A stretch of DNA of 64,000 bases from Lepas anatifera (taxonomy: Eukaryota; Arthropoda; Thecostraca; Lepadidae). Location: the NCBI GenBank assembly GCA_034440635.1, contig JAOTON010001698.1, positions 372,001-436,000 of the forward strand, written 5' to 3'. Below are positions 1-9,288 of this stretch, one piece after another. Both the position numbers and the translations under genes were made by a program. How positions within the stretch are numbered: position 1 is the stretch's first letter; every line of letters begins with the position of its first letter. The notes under the pieces are model-generated. The model had not been told where the DNA came from. It ran no database searches and worked only from the letters and a program-made list of their open reading frames with translations.

Positions 1-4
1 CCTG

Positions 5-370
5 GTGGTTTCGACACGGCCCATGGGGGTGGACGCCATACTGGGCATGGCAGGAATATCGGCCCTGGGCGGAGTCAGCGTCCGGACGCCAGCTGACGTC
101 AGGTTCTGTGCCTCGGCTGAGCGGCGTCCTCCCCTGGCAGTGGACGCGCCAGACTTCACGGCGCAATTTGACAGAGCACAGGGGGCCTGGACTGTGGGAT
201 GGAAATGGGCCCATGGCCAAGGCCCGAAGTGTCTTAACAATGCGGTGGCGCAGTACGCTGTACCTCCCGCAGCGCGGCAACAGTTTCAGGCGGAGATCGA
301 CGCTTGGATCGCCGATGGATGGCTGCAGCGGTACGATGAGGAGGCGGACGGCCCACCGCGAAGACGCTGA
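5..370 (+). pseudogene. pol N-terminal part: protease end and start of RT
   Basis: This open stretch has no clear start because the element runs off the window. Its first half contains the hydrophobic stretch DAILGMAGISALGG, which resembles the C-terminal end of a retropepsin. Its second half (PPAARQQFQAEIDAWIADGW) resembles the segment just before the RT fingers in Ty3/Gypsy polyproteins. It stops at 370, while the RT domain continues in another frame from about 361, so a small indel between about 340 and 361 separates the parts. The assignment rests on position next to a clear RT and on family resemblance. Confidence 0.6.
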
Positions 371-2343
371 TGGCAGTAATTCAGGGGAACCAGACCAAGG
401 TTCGCCCGGTTCTCGACTACCGAGAACTCAACAGCCACGTGGACGCCCACACTGCCGACGCCGACGTCTGTGCTGACCAGCTGCGCAAATGGCGGCGGCA
501 GGGGTCTCACGTGGCCGTGGTCGACCCGCGGAAGGCCTACCTGCAGCTCCGTCTGGACCGGCGACTGTGGCCTTACCAGACGGTCATGGTGAGAGGCCAG
601 CGACACTGCCTGACGCGGTTAGGATTCGGATTGAACGTGGTGCCATTGATCATGAAAGCTGTTGTCAGTGCAGTACTGTCGCAAGATCCAGAGATGGAGA
701 CGGCAGTAGTACCATACGTAGATGACTTGCTGGTCAACGAAGACGTCGTCAGTGCTGACCGTGTGGTGGAACACTTCGCCACTTTTGGCCTGGAGTGTAA
801 GCCACCTGAGCGCGCCGCGGACGGCGCACGGCTGCTGGGCCTGCGTGTGCGGCGCGAGGCCGGCGCCCTGTGCTGGTCACGTGACGGCGGCATTGCCGCG
901 CCACCAGCCCAGCTGACGCGGCGCGCAGTCTTTGCCTGGTGCGGACGACTGGTGGCGCACCTGCCAGTGTGCGGTTGGATCCGCCCCGCGGCCGCTTGGC
1001 TGAAGCGGCGAGTGAATGCAGTCACCCGCGGCTGGGATGACGTCACCGGTGATGCAGCGCTGTGGTGTCAGGTGGAGCAGGTCGCCGGCCGGCTGGCGCG
1101 TGCCGACCCTGCTCGTGGTCCCTGGTGCTTCTCGGGAGAACAGGCCATCGTGTGGACCGACGCAAGCTCGATAGCCGCGGGCGTGGTCATCGAGAGCCCT
1201 GAGGACGGAATCGTGGAGGACGCATGCTGGCTGCGCGGCGCCGGGACAACGGCACACATCAACATGGCGGAACTGGACGCTGCAGTGCGAGGACTGAACC
1301 TGGCCATTGCGTGGGGAGTGAAGGGTATCGAGCTTCGCACAGACTCAGCTATTGTCCACCGCTGGATTGATGACGCCCTGAGCGGTCGCACGCGTCTGCG
1401 GACAAAGGCTCACGGCGAGATGCTGATCCGACGACGAATCGACGTCATAAGGCAGCTGGTGGAGGAGCTGCAGTTACACGTGACCGTAAGCATGGTGAAG
1501 TCGGCTGACAACCGGGCGGATGCGCTGACGCGCGTCCCAAAACAGTGGCTGTGTGGACCAGATATCGCTGACGGAGTGCCTACGGGGACTGGCGCGCGTC
1601 ACGTGTCAGACGACAGCGGCGTGCCAGCTGAAGGGGAGGACGCGAACTCGCGGCGGGCGGCCGCCGCTGCGCGCAGCGGGGGTGCCGAGGTCGGGGACCC
1701 AGCAGGCGTGCCGGCGCCGGGTGACAGTGTTGTGAGTCCGCTGCGGGAGCCAGGCAGTGCGGTATGCTATGGAGGCGCCAAACCACTAGACGGGGCAGAG
1801 CAAGGTTCGCATTGTCAAGGCGTGGAGGAATGCGACATGATTAGAGCGGTGCATGAGCGAGCCGGCCACCCTGGAATCCGCCGCAGGCTGTATTTTGCGA
1901 AGCGAGACATCTCGCGTGACGTGACAAGGGCGGCGGCTCGAGCAGTGGTAGCAAGCTGTGATGTCTGCCGCTCCATAGATCACGCTCCTGCACGGTGGCA
2001 GCACGGGTCTCTGGGTGTTCAGGAGACGTGGGCGCGGCTAGCAATAGACGTGACGCATTACCAGGGGCGGTCCTATTTGTCTGTAATTGACTGCGGGCCG
2101 TCCAGGTATAGCGTCTGGCGCCAGTTACGTCGCGCTGAGGCCTCAGAGATCGTGCATCATTTGGAGGACATTTTCCTGGAGCACGGGGCGCCAGAGGAAA
2201 TTCTGGCGGACGACACCGCCTTCCGCAGCAGAGTGTTCGCTGCGTTCGCGTCGCGGTGGGGGGGGTGTCGCTCCGTTTCCGAGCGGTCCACGAGCCTGGC
2301 GGAAACGGTGTTGTGGAGCGCTGTCACCGTACCATCAAGGTGA
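370..2343 (+). pseudogene. pol: pol: reverse transcriptase, RNase H and integrase N-half
   Basis: This 657-codon open frame carries most of a retrotransposon polymerase. RT: KVRPVLDYRELN near residues 11-22, the first catalytic Asp in VVDPRKAYLQL near residue 51, and the YVDD box near residues 116-120. LGFGLN stands where MPFGL is usual. RNase H: VWTDAS (~260), the Glu in NMAELDA (~301), RTDSAIV (~323) and the last Asp in ADNRADALTRV (~380). Integrase: HHCC finger from HERAGH (~494) to CDVC (~531), core Asp residues in AIDVTHY (~560) and ADDTAF (~613). The catalytic Glu is not in this frame: the G8 run at 2258-2265 shifts it, and the last ~27 residues before the stop at 2343 are off-frame. 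It would copy element RNA into DNA and integrate it. Inactive as read. Confidence 0.85.
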
Positions 2344-3026
2344 TAGCGGCTCGCTCCCACTGTTATGTTGCCGAGGCCGTGCACCTCTACAACATAACCC
2401 CACGCGACGGAGAAGAGGCAGCCAGCGCGCCGGCAGCTGGCATATTTCAGCACCCGGTGCGTGACCGTGTCCGGCCACCACCTGAGCAGCCCCACCCTTC
2501 CCCACCTCAGGGCTGCCGCCGACCCAAAGTGACGCGGTGGAGCGGTCCGACCCGCTCCACGCAGCGACCCCACCGACACAGAGCGAGGACCGGAGTCGGG
2601 ACGGTAATCGGCTTAGTGTGGGGGACCGAGTGTGGATGTGGCGCCGCGGTACCCGCTGTACATACGGTCGAGTCGCGCCGCGGCGTGATAACGCGGCTGG
2701 TCTCGCCACAGGTAGTGGAGGTGGATGGGGTGCCGTGGCACGTGCGCGACGTGCGGCCGCGCTTTGAGGACACAGTGACAGACGCACCGGGTGAAGACGG
2801 TAGCTGTGATGACGTGTTATGTCCGCTGTTCGTCACTGGCGGTCAGACTGGTGGGGAGACTGTGTCTGAGGGGGCGATTGGCGCTGGGGTGATAACTGAA
2901 CAGGCAGGAGGGAATGTTACTGACAGCGTCGGACAGGTGTTGCCTGAACTATCGGCCCAGTCACCCACGCATCCCGTGCTCCGACGCAGCGAAAGGCTGC
3001 AAAAGCTTTCACAGGCTCGAAACTAG
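2256..3026 (+). pseudogene. pol: Integrase C-half and C-terminal domain, frameshifted
   Basis: After the G8 run the integrase continues in this frame with GGNGVVERCHRTIK, which contains the catalytic Glu of the DDE triad, and then with VTRLVSPQVVEVDGVP-type text near 2690-2730 that fits the small C-terminal domain. Between these, the text in the same frame is poor. A better match to the usual VGDRVW motif (LSVGDRVWMW) lies at about 2610-2640 in another frame, so at least two more indels exist at about 2500-2540 and 2640-2670. The tail VLRRSERLQKL before the stop resembles common Ty3/Gypsy pol ends. The first residues here overlap the previous frame. Confidence 0.7.
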
Positions 3027-3411
3027 TGCGTTGCTTGTGAGGCACACTGTTGAGTCTGGGCACGTTTCAAAAGGTGCTATGTGGTTGTATAGAAAGTGTA
3101 TATAGTCAGAGTATGGTGTGATGTTTATGTTGTTGGTACACGTGTATGTTGTTTGTGATTTTTATAATCAGGTGGAGGTGTGGTTGAGGTTTGGCGCGCT
3201 TGCCGCGAACATATCCCATCACCTGATTGGGTGAGGAGAGAGGCGCGCGCGCTGATTGGCTACAGAGACGCGGCTGATCCCGCCGGATGGTTGGCACGGG
3301 GGACCGGGGGGAGTAGCGATGGAGCGGTGAGAAGGGGCGGTCAGCGTTGAGGTGTCAGAGACACGAAATACACGAAATTCCCACAAGAAGTGGTCGATCT
3401 TTGAACAACCT
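3027..3411. other. Non-coding flank between the first element and the nested LTR element
   Basis: No open frame of note. The stretch follows directly on the stop of the first element and may include its 3' LTR: AGGTGGAGG at about 3170-3178 is purine-rich and is followed by TGTGG, and GGGGGACCGGGGGGAG lies at 3298-3313. I could not find a matching 5' LTR, since it would lie outside the window. The last five bases (3407-3411, AACCT) are the target site of the nested element. Confidence 0.4.
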
Positions 3412-3558
3412 TGTCAGTGCTCTGGCCGAGCTCCCGCAGATCCACACAGCGCGCTGGTCAGCCAACGAATGTATTGCCGCCGCCGCGGGCCCGTCAGTGA
3501 CCCGCCGGTCGGCCAACACAGGTGAAGCAGGGGCGTGCTCAGGCACACATGGGTGACA
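3412..3558 (-). repeat. 3' LTR of the nested element
   Basis: This 147-bp copy matches 8640-8786 except at three positions: two within the segment GCGCGCTGG versus GCGCGTTTG and one within GCCGCG versus GCCTCG. On the minus strand it starts TGTCACCC and ends CACTGACA. It is preceded, on the minus strand, by a polypurine tract. Confidence 0.95.
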
Positions 3559-3569
3559 TTCCCCCTCTT
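3559..3569 (-). promoter_or_regulatory. Polypurine tract (plus-strand primer)
   Basis: Directly before the 3' LTR, the minus strand reads AAGAGGGGGAA. This is the expected position and composition of the tract that primes plus-strand DNA synthesis. Confidence 0.8.
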
Positions 3570-3717
3570 ACACAAAACAGATACCCAGCAAGGCAAACAA
3601 AGCAAAACACGAATAAACGTTGAGGCAATTTGCACTTGAAAACTAGGAAAGTAAAAAAATCACGAAATAATGTTTCTCACTATCCATGGCCTACCAAGCC
3701 GCAGCACACAACCATAG

Positions 3718-4117
3718 TCACACTTCACGATCCACAACAGGCTTTACGAACTTGATGTGAGTGCGGCGCGTTTTACCAGTGCGGGGATCCAACAGCTCAA
3801 CATGTCGCCTGCTGAGCCTGTTTAACACCACGTAAGCTTCAGACCACGGACTTGCCATTTTCCGCGACACACCAGGAGGACCATCGAAATTGCGTAGTTT
3901 CACCCTATCACCCGGTCGGATAGACGGCTCTCGTACACGATGTCTGAGGTCATATGAATGCTTCATGTCAGCCTGTGTGAGGCGTAGTCTTCCATGGGCT
4001 TTCTTAAGAGTGTCAGCCAGCAAACGTAATTTCTCGTGCACAAAATCATACGAGTATCTCGGAACTGGCCGCGATGTCAGTTGCGAGATTGGTGAGTTCA
4101 TGTGTCTCATAAAGTAT
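3718..4117 (-). pseudogene. pol: pol: integrase C-terminal domain
   Basis: This 130-codon frame continues the integrase. It has IRPGDRVKLRNFDGPP, then SPWSEAYVVLNRLSRRHVEL and DPRTGKTRRTHIKFVKP, the standard SH3-like C-terminal module of Ty3/Gypsy integrases (GDRV, W-x-x-x-Y-x-V, TGK-x-x-R-x-H). I see no chromodomain. It stops at 3718, about 150 bases before the polypurine tract. Confidence 0.85.
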
Positions 4118-4952
4118 AAAAATATGGTGAGTAGCCATGCGACTCACTGGTCTCATTGTTGAGAGAAAATATCACGGGAAGTAAATGGTTTTCCCAGTCG
4201 GCACCGTAATTTTCGGTCAGCGTACGCAATCGACGTTTTATGTCATGATGCCGTCGCTCAACCTTTCCTATGGCTTCATGGTGGGCCCCAACGGCATTTC
4301 GAATGGAAATTCCCCAGAATTTACAAAGCTCGTGCACCTTCTGACTCTTAAAATTTGATCCAGCGTCTGTTTCGAGTCTATGAGGTGGACCGAACGTTAG
4401 GAAGTGCATGGACAGCGCGTCCGCGATACCATCAGCTGTCCCTGTCTGAAGCGGGTAATGGGTAAGGTAGCCTGTAAACTTATCTATATAAGTCATCACA
4501 AGGGTTTTCCCACTCAATCTACTGCGTGGCATGTGCACGATATCGATCACCAATACATCTCCCGGTCCACAGGGATCCTGAGGCAGCAGTGGAGGGGCCG
4601 GGGGCCCTCGATCATCTTTTCGCTGGCCACACCGTGTGCAGCTGTCCACATAGTTCTTACAGTCAGCCTTGAGACCAATGTACCAGACATATCTGGAAAC
4701 CTCATAAAGTTTCTCATGTCCACAATGGGCGTGATGAGAGGGGTCGTGATGCTCATATAAAAGTTCGAATCGTGTGGCACGAGGCCACACTACCTTTAGC
4801 GCTCCACTTTTGCTGTCTTTGTGGCAGATGATTCAGTCTTGTAAGATGAAATTCTCAACAGGGTGTCGTTTTAAGCTCGGGGAGTAAAATTTTGGCCATT
4901 TCTGGTACTTTATGTAATGAGCAAGGGCCCTGCAGTCCTTGTCGTGCTTTTT
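4107..4952 (-). pseudogene. pol: pol: integrase zinc finger and DDE core
   Basis: From about 4950 the frame of this region reads as an integrase start, interrupted by an in-frame TGA at 4833-4835. The open part from 4790 shows the HHCC finger (HHDPSHHAHCGHEK followed by CTRC), the core Asp residues in LVIDIVHM and LETDAGSNF, and the Glu in GKVERRH. It ends near SHGYSPYF. An A5 run (plus strand 4118-4122) then shifts the C-terminal domain into the frame of 3718-4110. It would insert the DNA copy into the genome, making 5-bp duplications as seen here. Confidence 0.88.
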
Positions 4953-5706
4953 GGTACCAAACAATTGACTCCCTGTCTAAATCGAGTTTGGCCAGGCTCA
5001 GCCCGGCCACCAGGTTCACCCAGGCCTCTCTGCGTGGTGCGACGCCTCTGTGCCGGCCATAACACTCGTATCACCGGCGCTGACCGCCTGCCGAGCGCCG
5101 GCGCCCTCTGCTGGCTCGGCGCGTGGCGCGGCAGCTGAGTCTCGGCGCGGGGCACGCTAGCTTCACTGCTGCCGAGCGTAGCTGAGCTACCTGTACTCGC
5201 GCACACGGGCACAGGATCGGAGCTAACGTTATCAACGCTACGCTCTTCATTCTCAGTCTCAGGCTGACTCTCAGGGATTCGTGAAATCATATCCACATGT
5301 TGCATGGACGCTGCCGGGCGATGTTCAGTCTGGAAATGAAACTGGCTAACGGATGCTCGCCAACGGATTATTCTCGGATTTGCTTCTTCCTTGCTCTGTA
5401 GTATCTTTAGCGCACTCTTACAGTCACAAATCCACTTAAATTCGGTGCCTGCTAAGTATTTGTAAAACTTCTTCAATCCTGTAATATAACTAAAAACCTC
5501 CAGCTCATAGATCGTCCATTTCGACTGCGCCCTACTGTATTTTGCCCCATTGAAGGCAATCACTTTCTCTACGCCATGCTGAATCTGGGAAAGGATCTGA
5601 CCAGAACCGACCGTGCTGCTATCTGTGTATAGGACAAACGGATCATCTCTCGTAGGGTATGCAAGGATCCGGCCTGACAGAAGATGTCGGCGTAGAAGCG
5701 AAAAAA
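4910..5706 (-). pseudogene. pol: pol: RNase H and RH-IN linker
   Basis: RNase H is seen as FVLYTDSSTVGSG (first Asp), WTIYELEVFSYI (Glu), WICDCKSALKIL (second Asp, with CDCKS in place of the usual TDHKS) and HVDMISRIPE (last Asp). After about residue 150 the text becomes a low-complexity linker rich in Pro, Ser, Ala and Arg. The frame is lost at a T5 run (plus strand 4948-4952): upstream of it the linker frame is plausible, and downstream the integrase frame takes over. RNase H removes the RNA template during DNA synthesis. Confidence 0.85.
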
Positions 5707-6252
5707 GCCTGGTCGAGCTCATCGTCCCAGTAGAATGTTTCCGCATTGGCTAATTGCACCAAGGGAGCCGAGATGCTCGAAAATGATGGGATGAATTTGC
5801 AGAACCACGCGAAAAATCCATAGATTCTCTTTGCTTCTTTCAATGTTGTGGTGGCTTTCCGTTCCTCCATGCAACGGATGCGATCTGCCTCGATCGTCAC
5901 GCCCTCGGGCGTGATCTCGTGCCCCAGATAGGATAGGTTGTTCATGCCGATGTGGCATTTGTGCGGAGATAGTTTGAAACCTGCTCGACTAAGCCTACAG
6001 AGAACTGTGTTTAACAGCTTCATATGGCTCTCCATATCTGGACTGACCAGTAAGGCATCATCTGCGTAAACGGAAACCCCAGGTATATCGCCCAAAACTC
6101 GATGTATTGCTTTGTGGAGAAAAAAACGAACTCTGGGCACGCCCCATCGGCATGCGCTGTGGATAATACGTTTTACCCAGGGCATGGAAAGCGCAGATAT
6201 TCTGCGATGCTTTTCCTAGTTTCAAACTCCAAAACGCATGTTTGATATCCAA
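5643..6252 (-). pseudogene. pol: pol: RT catalytic core (two frames)
   Basis: The first catalytic Asp lies in DIKHAFWSLKLG (frame of 6252), and the catalytic box YADD lies at 6057-6068 in the frame starting near 6185. The frames switch at a C4 run (plus strand 6142-6145). After YADD come FKLSPHKCHIGMNNLSYLGH and the thumb-like region up to about 5705, all usual for Ty3/Gypsy RT. The frame then breaks again at the A6 run 5701-5706, where RNase H continues in another frame. The protein would copy the RNA inside particles, but is not made as one chain from this copy. Confidence 0.88.
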
Positions 6253-7151
6253 CGAGCTCGCGACTTACCACCCATGCAAAGAAAATAAAAAGCATCTATA
6301 TTGGGAAGCACAAATTTCTTAGGTAAAAGACTCTGGTTAATATCACGCATGTCCTGAACGATTCGAAATTCAGAGCCTTTATCCTTAGTTTTAGGGACAA
6401 GAACCACCGGCGAGTTCCAATCGCTAGGCTCGCCCACGGCTATCACGCCACTATCCTGTAGCGCATCTAACTGCTGCTCCAACGCTTTCTCTTTGGCCCA
6501 TGGCACTGGGTAAGCTTTCGAAAACCACGGTTTTGCATCCGGTGTCAGCTCTAGGTCAACTTCTCCACCCGTGTAGCAACCGATGTCTGAGTAATCCTTC
6601 GAGAATACCTCTGGAAACGATTGTACCAGTTTAGCCACCTTCTCTCGATTCGCCCCCTTTACCTCATCACCCACAGTAAAATGTGACAAAATTTCGTCCG
6701 AATCCATCCCAAGGAATTGGCCATCGCTGGCTAACACCGCGTTAGTCTCTGCGGTGTCGAGTGTCTCGGTGGCATCCATCTCGCCAGAGTCTCCGTCACG
6801 CGGAAATATGTCGGCGATGTCTGCGCTATCAGAAGGCTGCAGGTAACCGACAACGTCGCGTCTGTGTAACGTCACAAATCTTTCCGATCCGTTTCCCACG
6901 CAAAGTGGAATCTCACGATTGGAAAAAGGTCGAATGAGTAAGTCAGTGATTTCAATCTGGTCAGACTGCCGTCCTGTCAGCACATAGTCTGAATCTACCG
7001 ACAAGTCCCTATCAGTACGCACTGAAATACACGAAACAGACCTAGGCGGTATACGAATAGGTTTCTTGAGCCTTATCTTCACTTGTCCTGACGTATCAGA
7101 GAAGTCCAAAAGCAGGCGATTGGCAAGAAAAAGTCGGTCCCAAGATCGCAA
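6222..7151 (-). pseudogene. pol: pol: protease-RT linker and RT N-half
   Basis: This 309-codon frame begins with the tail of the protease domain and continues through a linker into RT. The RT part includes the segment from KPWFSKAYPVPW to SDWNSPVVLVPKTKDKG, typical of the fingers just before the first catalytic Asp, and FRIVQDMRDINQSLLPKKF. It leaves the correct frame near 6250-6275, where the text before the conserved DIKHAFW motif changes to the frame used at 6058-6252. Family context is Ty3/Gypsy. Confidence 0.85.
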
Positions 7152-7458
7152 CCGTGCAGGAGATTTTCGACAACATAAAAGTCAAAATGCTTTTCCTGCT
7201 GACCATCCTCAGTCACTATCTTAACTGGCAGGCTGCACGTACCAAGGGCTTTCAATGCATGATTCGACGCAGAAACAAGTTCAGTTTTAGTGTGCTGGAG
7301 ACTCACATTGGAGGCGATTATTTCGAGCACTTTACTGTTTATCAGGGATTTTTCACTGCCTGAGTCTAGCAAACAATCGCTTATGACAAATCCATTGACT
7401 GAAGCCCTGGTAACTGGTAGGGAAACACGTCCTACCACATGCGCCCGCCCACGAACTC
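7079..7458 (-). pseudogene. pro: Aspartic protease (retropepsin) part of pol
   Basis: Read in the -1 frame after the slippery site, this stretch has CLLDSGSEKSLI with the retropepsin DSG active-site triad (Asp codon near 7366) and, further on, the hydrophobic LLHGCDLGTDF segment expected near the end of the domain. Retropepsins work as dimers, and this would cleave Gag and Gag-Pol. The frame leaves the true path near an A5 run (plus strand 7128-7132): the last ~16 residues before the stop at 7079 are off-frame, and the polyprotein continues in the neighbouring frame from about 7151. Confidence 0.8.
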
Positions 7459-8592
7459 GTTTGGGCAGTCACGTTTCATGTGGCCGGCACCGCCGCACGA
7501 CCAGCAGCGGACAATACCTGACCGGCGACCTTCGATGACGTAATCTCTGGCCTCGGGTGTGACGTCACGCGGCGACCTGCGGTCACCGGAGCCTCGCGAT
7601 CCCTGCCACGTGCGAGACCGACCAGCCCCGCCCCGCTCGCCGCCAGGGGCGGCGCCGCTTTCCACAGAGGGCTGGTTGCGTGCCCCGTCCGATGCCGGGC
7701 CATTCCATCGCGTCGATCTCCAGCTGCGGCTGTCGTATCTTCCTCCATGATTTGTATTCCGCGGCGACGCAGAACGGCCCCTCCTATTTGCTGGAGCATT
7801 GTCGAATTCAGACGGATGGCATGCTCCCCCACGTCCAGTCCTGGATCCGCCTGCCCGGCTCTCGGCGCTGCCGTTCCACGCGCGGCTGGCGGGCGGGGAC
7901 CAGCTCAGGTCACGTGATCCAGCCGCCGGCGATCTCCACCGCCCGGAGCGCGCTGGACACAGCGCCGGTTCTGGCTCCACTGGGGTCGCCTGCTGACTTT
8001 CCATATCAGCCCAGCGGACCTGCTGTGACCTGGCTGACCTGGCAACTTGAGCCGCTTCCAATGTCTCCTCTCTGTCGAGCTCATCGAGGCTGTCCTGAAA
8101 TGTCTGCGCCTTTTGACGTGACAGGAGGCATCGCTCAGAGTCACTCAGTCCAAACAAAAAATGACGGTACAGCGCGGCGTCGGAAGATGGAACACATACT
8201 TTCTTGACATGACCATTCTCATTAAAAAACTCGGGACACGCCTGTCGAACCAGCTTCCGTACCTGGAGCCCATAGTCCTGGGCTGACGTGGTACCCTTGG
8301 TCAGGGCAGCCAATTCCTGCGCCGCGTGGTCAGCGCACCGTCCAGCACCTCCAAAATGCTCTTCTCCCCGAGTCTTGATAACAACCTCAGTCAGCTCACC
8401 ACCGGAGCTTTCGATGTCGTTGACTACAGTCATAGCTTGGCCATGACATCTTGCTGCAATGATAACAGCGATCATGTCCTTGGAGAAACCACCGAGGATT
8501 GCAAGTCTGTCGCACTGGAGAAGAAAATCTCCGGGAGGCACTGACCCATCATAGGTAGGAAAATCACCTATAGCCACCGAAATACTCGCCAT
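7432..8592 (-). CDS. gag: Gag nucleocapsid-type protein
   Basis: This is an intact 386-residue frame starting with ATG at 8592, 47 bases inside the 5' LTR, the first good start in the element's RNA. The N-terminal ~190 residues are a capsid-like region without an obvious motif. The middle is rich in Arg, Ser and Gly, which suits RNA binding. Near the C-terminus there is one CCHC zinc knuckle, CWSCGGAGHMKRDC (residues 363-376, C-x2-C-x4-H-x4-C). Gag would package the element RNA into virus-like particles in the cytoplasm. A -1 frameshift heptamer lies at 7459-7465, nine codons before the stop, so Gag-Pol would be made by frameshifting. It is the only uninterrupted gene of this element. Confidence 0.9.
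   Translation of the reverse strand: MASISVAIGDFPTYDGSVPPGDFLLQCDRLAILGGFSKDMIAVIIAARCHGQAMTVVNDIESSGGELTEVVIKTRGEEHFGGAGRCADHAAQELAALTKGTTSAQDYGLQVRKLVRQACPEFFNENGHVKKVCVPSSDAALYRHFLFGLSDSERCLLSRQKAQTFQDSLDELDREETLEAAQVARSARSQQVRWADMESQQATPVEPEPALCPARSGRWRSPAAGSRDLSWSPPASRAWNGSAESRAGGSRTGRGGACHPSEFDNAPANRRGRSASPRNTNHGGRYDSRSWRSTRWNGPASDGARNQPSVESGAAPGGERGGAGRSRTWQGSRGSGDRRSPRDVTPEARDYVIEGRRSGIVRCWSCGGAGHMKRDCPNEFVGGRMW
7459..7465 (-). promoter_or_regulatory. -1 programmed ribosomal frameshift heptamer CCCAAAC
   Basis: On the minus strand the gag codons read TGC CCA AAC, so the bases C CCA AAC form the X-XXY-YYZ pattern in the exact register needed for a -1 slip. The protease frame is -1 relative to gag and is open from here onward without a stop. 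Downstream sequence is G-rich and could fold. The gag stop lies about 25 bases further on. Confidence 0.7.
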
Positions 8593-8621
8593 TTCAACCT
8601 CGTCTCTACACTAGCACTGGG

Positions 8622-8639
8622 TTTTGACCACTGCCACCA
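8622..8639 (-). promoter_or_regulatory. Primer-binding site for reverse transcription
   Basis: Directly after the 5' LTR, the minus strand reads TGGTGGCAGTGGTCAAAA. The leading TGG matches the complement of a tRNA CCA end, as expected for a PBS. I cannot name the tRNA from memory. Confidence 0.65.
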
Positions 8640-8786
8640 TGTCAGTGCTCTGGCCGAGCTCCCGCAGATCCACACAGCGCGTTTGTCAGCCAACGAATGT
8701 ATTGCCGCCGCCTCGGGCCCGTCAGTGACCCGCCGGTCGGCCAACACAGGTGAAGCAGGGGCGTGCTCAGGCACACATGGGTGACA
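8640..8786 (-). repeat. 5' LTR of the nested element
   Basis: Partner of 3412-3558. It should carry the promoter and start site of the element's RNA, but at only 147 bp I see no clear TATA box in it. The AACCT target copy follows at 8787-8791, and the primer-binding site follows inside. Confidence 0.95.
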
Positions 8787-8791
8787 AACCT

Positions 8792-9288
8792 ATCCATGAA
8801 ATAAATATCGGTCGAGTCATTGCAGTGTCTTGTGATCGTACTGGATTCCCCGTCAATCCGTCACTACCTCGGAAAGCCTCCAGCCATGCATTTACTATAG
8901 GCTTTCAGACATTTCGGGAAAGGGGTTTGAGCCCCTGCCCCCTCCCCCTTACATCCGCCACTGCAACCGAAATATACCAATCCTCTAGCTTGGATCTATA
9001 TTCCACCTCCAACATGTGTTTGGGGTGATCCCCACGCTTCAAACCGCACGTGATCTGCTCTAACAGCTATCCCGTAAACCACCGTACGCTAGCACCAAAG
9101 ATTTCCAATGGAGACTGCAACTCCAAAAGTTTGTCAAACATCCTTGCATAAATGCTCGATATTGCTCATGTTCTCGTGGTCCGATTTCCAAAAATCTTTC
9201 TTTTCTGACTTTCCTAAGGCCTAGCGCAATAGAAAAACAATGTTAAGGAACGATCCAAATAATTTTGATTTTTTCACTCCACGCTACC
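8792..9288. other. Non-coding, with one end of a TIR element
   Basis: No gene seen. The segment 8935-8963 is G/C-rich and ends TACATCCGCCACTG. Its reverse complement starts CAGTGGCGGAT and is followed by a G-rich run and GGGGCTCAA, which matches the ends seen at 44233, 44381 and 44515. It looks like one terminus of a small DNA transposon whose other end I cannot find. Confidence 0.35.

Larger units (their letters stand above)
1..3026 (+). mobile_element. Ty3/Gypsy-like LTR retrotransposon, internal pol part, left side cut by window edge
   Basis: In plus-strand order the region shows the end of a protease/linker, reverse transcriptase, RNase H, integrase with an HHCC zinc finger and DDE core, and an integrase C-terminal domain. 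This is the RT-RH-IN order of Ty3/Gypsy elements. The reading frame changes at least three times (about 345-361, at the G8 run 2258-2265, and again around 2500-2670), so this copy is broken as read. It is clearly more GC-rich than the downstream DNA. No LTR could be assigned: gag and the 5' LTR lie outside the window, and a 3' LTR may lie between 3030 and 3411. A nested element begins at 3412. Confidence 0.85.
3412..8786 (-). mobile_element. Complete Ty3/Gypsy LTR retrotransposon, 5375 bp, nested insertion
   Basis: Two 147-bp direct repeats at 3412-3558 and 8640-8786 bound the element. Each begins TG and ends CA, and they differ at three positions (about 98% identical). The 5-bp AACCT occurs directly outside both ends (3407-3411 and 8787-8791), a perfect target duplication. 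The element reads on the minus strand: 5' LTR on the right, then a primer-binding site, gag, protease, RT, RNase H, integrase, a polypurine tract and the 3' LTR on the left. Gag is intact. Pol is interrupted by about six frameshifts and one in-frame stop. The near-identical LTRs imply a recent insertion, which sits oddly with that many breaks. Confidence 0.95.

Noticed and set aside
3170..3411. 3' LTR of the first retroelement beginning near 3179 and interrupted by the nested element
   Set aside because: Plausible position, but without the 5' LTR in the window and without a recognisable end after 8792 it cannot be supported.
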